7,760 bases of DNA from Holophagaceae bacterium (GTDB lineage: Bacteria > Acidobacteriota > Holophagae > Holophagales > Holophagaceae), in the NCBI GenBank assembly GCA_003158505.1, contig PMJK01000111.1:26913-34672 (forward strand), given 5' to 3'. A model generated the notes under the pieces. It was not told the DNA's origin. It searched no databases and worked only from the letters and a program-made list of their open reading frames with translations. Shown here piece after piece: positions 1 through 5,324 of the stretch. Position numbers and translations under genes: made by a program. Numbering within the stretch: position 1 is the first letter of the stretch; each line of letters begins with the position of its first letter.

Positions 1-1010
1 TCGAGGCGCAGGAAGTGGAAGGGGACCCCCTCGGCCCCGGGGCGGCGCAGGGTGGTGAGGCGGTGGCAGACCTGCTCGAAACTGGCCTGGAAGCGTCGCG
101 CCAGGATGTCGATGTCGTAGCGCTCGGCCTTGGCGGCCCGGAGGAATCGGTCGTAGGGCATGAGCACCGCGCCGGCGAAGTAGTTGGCCAGGGCTACCCG
201 GGCCAAGGAGAGGGAGGCGCTGGTGCGCAGCAACGGATGGATGATGAGCCGGTCCAATAGGTCGCTATGTTCGATGAGGGCTAGCTGGTGGGCCAACTGG
301 AAGCTGCGGCTGCGCTGGGGGAGCAGTTCGGACAGGCTGAGGATCCGTCGCTCCGGATCGAAGCGGCGCAACAGACCCGGGCCTTCCGACATTCGATGGA
401 CGCGGACGGTGATCCCGCGCATCTCGAAAGCCGCTACGAGACCGGGATAGATGTAGTCGGCGTCCAGGGCCATGCTGGTCCAGAAGGATTCTGCGGCGGA
501 CTCCAGCTCCGGGAAATGGTTCATCCCCTGTTGGATGAAGTCACCGACCTCTTCCGAGGGCAGCCGCGTGGCCTCCGGATCGAAGCCCTGGCCATCGCTT
601 AGCTTGGACGAGAGGGTGCCGAGGCTGTCCTGGGCATGCTGGTAGGCGCGATACAGCTCGAAGACGCCCCGGGCCAGATCGGGACTGTTCTGGACGAGTT
701 CCCGCACATCCTGGGCCTGGAGACCGAGGGGCTCGAAGAGCGGGTCGCCAAAGACCTCCATGAGGTCATCCGACAAGCGTTGGTCCTCTTCCGGCGCCAG
801 GGCCTTGAGATCCAGCTTGAACTGCTGGGCCAGGCGGATCAGCAGCGGCGCCGTGAGGGGTCGCTTGTTCCCCTCGATGAGGTTCAGGTAGCTGGGGCTG
901 ATGCCCAGGGCCGCCGCCAACTGGACCTGATTGAGGCCCTCCTGGCGGCGGAGGAGGCGGATCTTGGCGCCGAGGCGTGCGGCGGGCTTGGTGGGGGCGG
1001 TGGATGGCAT
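1..1010 (-). CDS. ScfR/RamB-type XRE transcriptional regulator (3' end off window)
   Basis: Reading the minus strand from the ATG at 1010-1008 gives 336 uninterrupted codons to the window edge; the C-terminus is missing. Residues about 13-70 form an XRE/Cro-type helix-turn-helix (LGAKIRLLRRQEGLNQVQLA, then ISPSYLNLIEGNKRPLT). Residues about 190-300 resemble the ImmA/IrrE peptidase-like domain (AHQLALIEH at 240-248, then LANYFAGAVLMPYDRF). From about 308 (FQASFEQVCHRLTTLRRPG) the start of the ScfR C-terminal domain (PF09856, DUF2083) is recognisable. Known members such as actinobacterial RamB and proteobacterial PccR bind DNA and respond to short-chain acyl-CoA status, controlling acetate or propionate genes. 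The zinc motif HEXXH reads HQLAL here, so protease activity is unlikely. A GAGG Shine-Dalgarno sits six bases before the ATG. The divergent neighbour is aceA, a classic target of this family. Family members are usually about 470 residues, so roughly 130 are off-window. Family assignment is firm; ligand and target are inferred. Confidence 0.9.
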   Translation of the reverse strand, partial: MPSTAPTKPAARLGAKIRLLRRQEGLNQVQLAAALGISPSYLNLIEGNKRPLTAPLLIRLAQQFKLDLKALAPEEDQRLSDDLMEVFGDPLFEPLGLQAQDVRELVQNSPDLARGVFELYRAYQHAQDSLGTLSSKLSDGQGFDPEATRLPSEEVGDFIQQGMNHFPELESAAESFWTSMALDADYIYPGLVAAFEMRGITVRVHRMSEGPGLLRRFDPERRILSLSELLPQRSRSFQLAHQLALIEHSDLLDRLIIHPLLRTSASLSLARVALANYFAGAVLMPYDRFLRAAKAERYDIDILARRFQASFEQVCHRLTTLRRPGAEGVPFHFLRL

Positions 1011-1019
1011 GCGACCTCG

Positions 1020-1035
1020 TTTACATCACTTTACA
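1020..1035. promoter_or_regulatory. TTTACA direct repeat, possible operator
   Basis: Two copies of TTTACA (1020-1025 and 1030-1035) are spaced exactly 10 bases apart, one helical turn, between the proposed transcription start and the Shine-Dalgarno of the minus-strand regulator gene. This location would suit autorepression by a dimeric helix-turn-helix protein. No experimental motif is matched; the call rests on repetition and position. Confidence 0.3.
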
Positions 1036-1044
1036 AAATCTATG

Positions 1045-1073
1045 GAGATAATTGACTAAAATTTTCATTTCAA
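1045..1073 (-). promoter_or_regulatory. Candidate sigma70 promoter for the regulator gene
   Basis: On the minus strand, TTGAAA (1073-1068) and TATCTC (1050-1045) are separated by 17 bases, which fits a -35/-10 pair. Transcription would start near 1038, leaving a leader of about 28 bases before the ATG at 1010. The -35 is good and the -10 only matches the consensus at three positions, so this is a proposal from spacing and location only. Confidence 0.4.
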
Positions 1074-1128
1074 CCCCTATCAAATCAACTGTTCATTGAC
1101 TCAGCACAGAATAGGTCAATCTTTGACA
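1051..1128. promoter_or_regulatory. Cluster of TTGAC elements in the divergent promoter region
   Basis: The region between the regulator and aceA is strikingly AT-rich relative to its surroundings and carries four copies of TTGAC: ATTGACT at 1051-1057 and again at 1095-1101, the reverse GTCAA at 1115-1119, and TTGAC at 1123-1127. The last two form an inverted repeat with five-base arms around a three-base centre. TTGACA at 1123-1128 is a perfect -35 hexamer, with weak -10 candidates CCTAAC (1146-1151) or TAACAT (1148-1153), but either would start transcription too close to the aceA start to include its ribosome binding site. I read the elements as operator half-sites and/or -35 boxes for aceA. 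Confidence 0.35.
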
Positions 1129-1163
1129 TAGCGCCACCCCCCAACCCTAACATGAGGTGTTCC

Positions 1164-2438
1164 ATGACCCCCCGTTTTCCCATCCCCCCCATCGAAGACG
1201 ACTTTTCGGCTCACCGCTGGGAGGGCATCACCCGTCCCTACAGCGCCGAGACGGTGAAGAAGCTCCGCGGCAGCATCCGCATTGAATACACCCTCGCCCA
1301 GATGGGCGCCCGCAAGCTCTGGAGGTTGCTCCAGAATGAGGAACCCACCCGCGCCCTCGGCGCCCTCAGTGGCGGCCAGGCGGTTCAGATGGCCAAGGCT
1401 GGCTTGAAGGCCATCTACTGCTCCGGCTGGCAGGTGGCGGCGGATGCCAACCTGTCGGGTCAAACCTACCCGGACCAGAGCCTCTACCCTGCCAATTCTG
1501 TCCCCGCCCTGGTGAAGCGCCTGAACGGCGCCCTCCAGAGGGCCGATCAGATCGAGCACGGCGAGGGCGGCGTGAGCCGCGACTGGTTCCTGCCCATCGT
1601 GGCGGATGCCGAGGCCGGCTTCGGCGGACCCCTGAACGCCTACGAACTGATGAAGGGCATGATCGAGGCTGGTGCCGCGGGCGTCCATTTCGAGGACCAG
1701 CTCTCCAGCGAGAAGAAGTGCGGACATCTCGGCGGCAAGGTGCTCATCCCCACGGGCCACTTCATCCGCACCCTGGTGGCGGCCCGCCTGGCGGCGGATG
1801 TCATGGACGTGCCCAGCCTGATCATCGCCCGCACGGACGCGGATTCGGCCCGCCTGATCACCTCGGACATCGATGAGCGCGACCGGCCCTTCCTCACGGG
1901 GGAGCGCACACCCGAGGGCTTCCATCGCATCACTGGCGGCGTTGGCATGGCCATCGCCCGCGCCAAGGCCTACGCGCCTTACGCCGACCTCATCTGGTGC
2001 GAGACTTCCACGCCAGACCTGAAGGAGGCCAGGGAATTCGCCGAAGGCGTCCATGCCGAGTACCCGGGCAAGCTGCTGGCCTACAACTGCTCACCCTCCT
2101 TCAACTGGAAGAAGAAGCTCTCAGATGAGGAGATCGCGACTTTCCAGCAGGAACTGGGCGCCCTGGGCTACAAGTTCCAGTTCATCACCCTGGCTGGCTT
2201 CCACAGCCTCAACCACGGCATGTTCGAGCTGGCCAACGCCTACCGCACCGAGCACATGACGGCCTATTCCCGGCTGCAGGAGGCCGAATTCGCTTCGGAG
2301 GAGCGCGGCTACACCGCCACCAAGCATCAGCGCGAAGTGGGCACCGGTTACTTCGACGAAGTGGCCCAGGCCATCAGCGGCGGGCAGGCTTCCACCCTGG
2401 CGCTGGCGGGTTCCACGGAAGCCCAGCAGTTTCATTAG
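1164..2438 (+). CDS. aceA: Isocitrate lyase
   Basis: Cleaves isocitrate to glyoxylate and succinate in the cytoplasm, the first step of the glyoxylate bypass needed for growth on acetate or fatty acids. The 424-residue product is close to the usual 430 and aligns by eye with E. coli AceA end to end. The catalytic loop KKCGH is at residues 184-188 with nucleophile Cys186. Substrate and metal-binding stretches are present: SGWQVAADAN, LYPANSVP, VADAEAGFGG, HFEDQ and NCSPSFNW. The typical C-terminal lid (GSTEAQQF) closes the protein. The start at 1164 is preferred to an in-frame ATG at 1152 because GAGG at 1154-1157 lies six bases before it and family members begin near this point. The gene is divergent from a RamB/ScfR-type regulator, which suggests acyl-CoA-dependent control. 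No malate synthase gene is visible in the window, so the partner enzyme must be elsewhere. Confidence 0.98.
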   Translation: MTPRFPIPPIEDDFSAHRWEGITRPYSAETVKKLRGSIRIEYTLAQMGARKLWRLLQNEEPTRALGALSGGQAVQMAKAGLKAIYCSGWQVAADANLSGQTYPDQSLYPANSVPALVKRLNGALQRADQIEHGEGGVSRDWFLPIVADAEAGFGGPLNAYELMKGMIEAGAAGVHFEDQLSSEKKCGHLGGKVLIPTGHFIRTLVAARLAADVMDVPSLIIARTDADSARLITSDIDERDRPFLTGERTPEGFHRITGGVGMAIARAKAYAPYADLIWCETSTPDLKEAREFAEGVHAEYPGKLLAYNCSPSFNWKKKLSDEEIATFQQELGALGYKFQFITLAGFHSLNHGMFELANAYRTEHMTAYSRLQEAEFASEERGYTATKHQREVGTGYFDEVAQAISGGQASTLALAGSTEAQQFH

Positions 2439-2458
2439 GCCGTGGTCGAAAGGACGCA

Positions 2459-2500
2459 GGCCGTGGTGGCGCCTTACGGCGTGGCCACGGCCTTCTTCTT
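2459..2500 (+). terminator. Probable intrinsic terminator of aceA
   Basis: GGCCGTGG (2459-2466) pairs perfectly with CCACGGCC (2485-2492), extended by A2458-T2493. An inner CGCC/GGCG stem (2470-2473 with 2478-2481) encloses a TTAC loop. The hairpin is followed on the plus strand by TTCTTCTT, a pyrimidine-rich though not pure-T tail. It overlaps the last codons of the convergent hydrolase gene. The minus-strand flank is not T-rich, so it points to termination of aceA rather than of the hydrolase. Confidence 0.5.
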
Positions 2501-3337
2501 GTCGGCCAGGGTCTGGTCGTTGATGACGTTCCCCGGGGTGGCGGGCTTTTTCGCCACGGAGGCCGCGTAGGTCTTGCCGGTGTGGTGATAGGTCAGGTAC
2601 TCGCCGAAGAACACAGCCATGAGGTCGGCGTGCTCCTTGAAGTAGGCAAAGCCGTGCTCATTCCCTTCCATCAGCGTCAGGGACACCCCTGGTAGATCCT
2701 TCAGGGCCAGGGCATTCTCATAGGCATCTTTGTCGCTGCTGGAAGCGAGAACCAGGGTCGTGGCTTTCCCCTGCACCACAGCGTTCTTCAGTTTTTCTCG
2801 GGCACCTTCGCCGAATGCGCCAAGGCCCGCGGGACTGAGGCTGAGGACAGCCACCGGCTTTACGTCGGGAGCGGCGAACAGGACCGATAAGGCGCCCACG
2901 CTGGAACCCGCAAGGCCGATACGGCGGTTATCCACGCCGGGTTGTGCGCGAAGCCAGACTGCCGCCTGGGCGAGATCAGCGGGAATCAGGTCGAATCCCA
3001 CCGCCTTGGCCGAAGCCATGAAGTCCGCGGAAGCGGTCACCTCGACCCCTCCCTTCATAGTGCTGGCGCCGTGTCCGCGCAGATCCAGGGCCAGGGTGCC
3101 GATGCCCCGGGCCGCAAGGCGTTCGATAAGGGGATTCCACCCCGAGCGGTCAGAGCGGAATTGATGGGCAAGGATCACGACGGGAATCTTGCCTTTGGCC
3201 GCGGGAAGATTGAGCGTGCCCTTGAGGGCAAACCCATCCGAGCTGGTAAGCGCCATCTCTGTTGAAGTGAGCGTGTTAGCGGGGGCGGCCAACAGGGCCA
3301 GGGAAGCCAAGGGGGCCAGCAGGTGGGTCATGCGCAT
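2474..3337 (-). CDS. Secreted alpha/beta hydrolase, dienelactone-hydrolase-like
   Basis: A 287-residue protein with a cleavable signal peptide: Arg near the start, a Leu/Ala-rich core at 5-18, and a likely cut after the APA at 18-20, so it probably acts in the periplasm. The rest is an alpha/beta hydrolase fold. PVVILAHQF (about 52-60) supplies the oxyanion-hole strand, DLRGHG is at 85-90, and the nucleophile elbow GSSVG at 144-148 contains Ser146. Asp202 or Asp204 in ASSSDKDAY and His228 in GNEHGF complete the probable triad. The substrate cannot be read from sequence; an esterase or lipase-like activity is possible. After the catalytic domain there is a polar, Lys-rich tail (about 250-287). 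The first ATG is chosen because GAGGT lies four bases before it; a second Met two codons later is less well placed. The gene is convergent with aceA and divergent from frr, so it looks like a single-gene unit. Confidence 0.85.
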   Translation of the reverse strand: MRMTHLLAPLASLALLAAPANTLTSTEMALTSSDGFALKGTLNLPAAKGKIPVVILAHQFRSDRSGWNPLIERLAARGIGTLALDLRGHGASTMKGGVEVTASADFMASAKAVGFDLIPADLAQAAVWLRAQPGVDNRRIGLAGSSVGALSVLFAAPDVKPVAVLSLSPAGLGAFGEGAREKLKNAVVQGKATTLVLASSSDKDAYENALALKDLPGVSLTLMEGNEHGFAYFKEHADLMAVFFGEYLTYHHTGKTYAASVAKKPATPGNVINDQTLADKKKAVATP

Positions 3338-3423
3338 GGGGACCTCGGGGACGTGCCTTCACTCTAGGAGCCTGTCCAAGCAATTGAAAGGCCCCGCATT
3401 CGAATACTTGGGCTGACTCCAGA

Positions 3424-3441
3424 CGCAGGTGAGACCCTGCG
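3424..3441. repeat. Perfect inverted repeat upstream of frr
   Basis: CGCAGG (3424-3429) and CCTGCG (3436-3441) form a perfect six-base inverted repeat around TGAGAC. It ends where the -35 element of the proposed frr promoter should lie, so it could be an operator or a small hairpin. No protein is assigned to it. Confidence 0.35.
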
Positions 3442-3458
3442 GTGGCTCTCCCCTGTTG

Positions 3459-3464
3459 TATAAA
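3459..3464 (+). promoter_or_regulatory. Candidate -10 box of the frr promoter
   Basis: TATAAA at 3459-3464 is the only strong -10-like hexamer in the 154-base gap before frr. It would start transcription near 3471 and give a short leader that includes the ribosome binding site. The sequence 17 bases upstream is GC-rich and has no recognisable -35, so the promoter may depend on an activator or be weaker than the box suggests. Confidence 0.45.
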
Positions 3465-3491
3465 GGAAGGTTGTCCAACACAGAGGTGCCC

Positions 3492-4067
3492 ATGTCCGTC
3501 CAGACCCCCGATGCCATCCTGCAGGAGACCAAGCGCCGCATGCATGCGTCCGTGGAGGCCTTGAAGAAGGAGATGGCGACCATCCGCACGGGTCGGGCCA
3601 ATGCCAGCCTTCTGGACAACGTGCACGTGGATTACTACGGATCGGTCGTACCCCTGAACCAGATGGGCACGGTGACGGTTCCCGAGGCCGGGATGCTGGT
3701 GGTGACGCCCTTCGACAAGAGCGCCATCAAGGCCGTGGAAACCGCCATCCTCAAGTCGGACCTGGGCATCAATCCATCCAATGATGGCAATGTGATCCGT
3801 CTGCCCATCCCCATGCTCACGGAGGAGCGCCGCAAGGAACTGGTGAAAGTGCTCCACCGCCTGGGCGAGGAGATCAAGACCGGCGTGCGCAACATCCGCC
3901 GGGACGCCAATGAGGACGTAAAAAAGCTTGAGAAGGCCAAGGAGGCTCACATTTCCGAGGATTCGGCGAAGAAGCTGCTGGAAGACATCCAGAAGCTGAC
4001 GGACGCCCACATCAAGGAGGTTGACGAGGCCATGAAGCACAAGGAAGCGGAGATACTCAAGGTTTGA
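3492..4067 (+). CDS. frr: Ribosome recycling factor
   Basis: Splits the post-termination ribosome together with EF-G so that subunits can start a new round; cytoplasmic and normally essential. The 191-residue product is close to the usual 185 and follows the family throughout. The long helical domain I carries TGRANASLLD (33-42) and the signature GVRNIRRDANEDVKKLEKAKE (131-151). Domain II includes YYGSVVPLNQMGTVTV (48-63), and DLGINPSNDGNVIRLPIPMLTEERRKEL (90-117) is typical. It ends with the charged helix DAHIKEVDEAMKHKEAEI. The start at 3492 is chosen over an upstream in-frame ATG at 3429 because GAGGT is five bases before it and homologues begin here. In many bacteria frr follows rpsB-tsf-pyrH; here it stands apart behind its own promoter and is followed four bases later by a transporter gene. 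Confidence 0.98.
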   Translation: MSVQTPDAILQETKRRMHASVEALKKEMATIRTGRANASLLDNVHVDYYGSVVPLNQMGTVTVPEAGMLVVTPFDKSAIKAVETAILKSDLGINPSNDGNVIRLPIPMLTEERRKELVKVLHRLGEEIKTGVRNIRRDANEDVKKLEKAKEAHISEDSAKKLLEDIQKLTDAHIKEVDEAMKHKEAEILKV

Positions 4068-4071
4068 GGCT

Positions 4072-4845
4072 GTGCCCAGCCTTCCAGCCCTTCCTCTCCT
4101 CATGCTCGCCGCCCTGCTCGCGGGCTTCATCGATGCCATCGTGGGCGGGGGCGGGCTGATCACGGTGCCGGCGCTGATGATTGCGCTGCCCACCGGGACG
4201 CCCCTTCCGACCCTTCTCGGTACGAACAAGGTGGTTGCCTGCACGGGCACGACGATGGCGGCGGGAGAATTCCTGAGGTCGGGGACCATGTCCTGGCGGG
4301 AGATGGTCGGCCCTGTGTTGGCTTCAGCCTTCGGGGCCTCCGGAGGGGTTTGGCTCACGTACCGGGTACATGGCGACTTTCTGAGGCCCGTCATGCTGGG
4401 TCTCCTGGTGGCCATGTTGGCCTTCACCTTGCTCAAACCCGACCTGGGGCACATCCATGCGCCCCGGTTCGGGCTCAGCCACCAGCGGGGATTGGCCAAT
4501 TTCCTCGCGATGGCCCTGGGCTTCTACGACGGATTCTTTGGTCCCGGTACGGGGTCGCTGCTGATCTTCCTTTTCGTGGCAGTGCTGGGATTCGATTTCC
4601 TGCGGGCCTCGGTCCTGGCCAAGAGTGTCAACTGGGCTTCGAACCTTGCGGCAATGGGGCTTTTTCTCTGGCAGGGAAGCTGGATCCCCTCGATTGCCCT
4701 CAGCATGGCAGCGGCCAACGGCCTTGGGGGCTACGTTGGGGCCCGGGTGGCCCTGAGCAAGGGCAGCCGCTGGGTCCGGGGCGTGTTCATCGGGGTGGTG
4801 GGAGCCCTGATCCTCCGACTGGGGTGGCAGCTCCTGCACATCTAA
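4072..4845 (+). CDS. TSUP-family (TauE/SafE, YfcA-like) membrane transporter
   Basis: A 257-residue inner-membrane protein, very hydrophobic, with roughly eight predicted membrane segments. The two family half-repeat signatures are clear: GFIDAIVGGGGLITVPAL at 18-35 and GFYDGFFGPGTGS at 150-162, with GTNKVVACTGT near 50-60. The pattern is closest to E. coli YfcA, which also has FYDGFFGP. TSUP proteins move organosulfur compounds, sulfite or other small anions, but the substrate of the YfcA branch is not settled, so none is claimed. The start is the GTG at 4072; AAGG at 4059-4062 is a reasonable ribosome binding site and GAGG at 4066-4069 overlaps the frr stop codon. An ATG at 4105 would remove the first helix and is unlikely. 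The four-base gap from frr implies cotranscription and possibly coupled translation. Confidence 0.85.
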   Translation: MPSLPALPLLMLAALLAGFIDAIVGGGGLITVPALMIALPTGTPLPTLLGTNKVVACTGTTMAAGEFLRSGTMSWREMVGPVLASAFGASGGVWLTYRVHGDFLRPVMLGLLVAMLAFTLLKPDLGHIHAPRFGLSHQRGLANFLAMALGFYDGFFGPGTGSLLIFLFVAVLGFDFLRASVLAKSVNWASNLAAMGLFLWQGSWIPSIALSMAAANGLGGYVGARVALSKGSRWVRGVFIGVVGALILRLGWQLLHI

Positions 4846-4910
4846 TCCTTCATCGAAACCCAGCTTCCGTTCCAGCCCCCAACGACCACCCAATGTATGC
4901 TGGTTCCTCC

Positions 4911-5201
4911 ATGCCTTTCCCCCGTCCTCGTCCCTTCGCCTGGGACGTCCTCTTTCGAGCGCTGCGGTTCTTCTACCTGCTGTGGGGCGGGATGCTTCTG
5001 TCAACGCTGGCCTTCTATGGGCGGTTGAGACTACCGGCCCCCTTCTGGCACTGGCCAGGTCTGTGCCGGGCACTCACGGGACCCTGGGGGCGGGCCTTGG
5101 CGCTGGGGTTCGGCCTGGTGATGTGCCTGGCAGCCCTGCTTGAGGTATGGGAACTGGTGGACCGCTTGCTGGTGCGCTTCATGGGCGAGGCGGAGCACTG
5201 A
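4911..5201 (+). CDS. Small two-helix membrane protein of unknown function
   Basis: I do not recognise this 96-residue protein. It has a Pro/Arg-rich N-terminus (PFPRPRPFAWD), two likely membrane helices (about 17-36, RFFYLLWGGMLLSTLAFYG, and 62-80, ALALGFGLVMCLAALLEVW), a Trp/Pro-rich linker, and a charged end (RFMGEAEH). Codon third positions are GC-rich like those of its neighbours, which supports real coding. The start is uncertain: ATG 4911 is taken, but ATG 4893 is in frame and would add six residues, and neither has an obvious Shine-Dalgarno. It lies 65 bases after the transporter gene and 123 before the outer-membrane protein gene on the same strand, so it may be part of either unit. 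Confidence 0.6.
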   Translation: MPFPRPRPFAWDVLFRALRFFYLLWGGMLLSTLAFYGRLRLPAPFWHWPGLCRALTGPWGRALALGFGLVMCLAALLEVWELVDRLLVRFMGEAEH

Positions 5202-5270
5202 CGGGGGCCCTGTCTGGAACACTTCGCTTGGTGATTCGGGCTCTTTTGGCGATCCTGGAACCTTGGGCTT

Positions 5271-5287
5271 GAACCCTTTCCGGGTTC
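5271..5287 (+). repeat. Hairpin in the leader of the outer-membrane protein gene
   Basis: GAACCC (5271-5276) and GGGTTC (5282-5287) form a perfect six-base stem with a TTTCC loop, about 38 bases before the next start codon. No T-tract follows, so it is not a standard terminator. It could be a weak attenuator or a leader structure that stabilises the mRNA. Confidence 0.35.
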
Positions 5288-5324
5288 GGACCATTCAAGA
5301 AGCGTGTCTCGGGAGGCGTAGGGT

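Noticed and set aside
15..1055. Several plus-strand open frames in the first kilobase
   Set aside because: They are antisense to the recognisable regulator gene on the minus strand and have no family features.
1116..2054. Long minus-strand open frame (312 codons) opposite aceA
   Set aside because: It lies wholly opposite a certain isocitrate lyase gene, has no recognisable domain, and is the stop-free shadow expected in GC-rich DNA.
3276..4499. Minus-strand open frame of 407 codons across frr and the transporter gene
   Set aside because: It overlaps two well-supported genes and the 5' part of the hydrolase, has low-complexity composition and no recognisable domain.
4350..4892. Plus-strand open frame upstream of and continuous with the small membrane protein
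   Set aside because: The part before 4893 overlaps the transporter gene in another frame and reads as Gly/Pro/Arg-rich shadow sequence; only the end of the frame looks coding.
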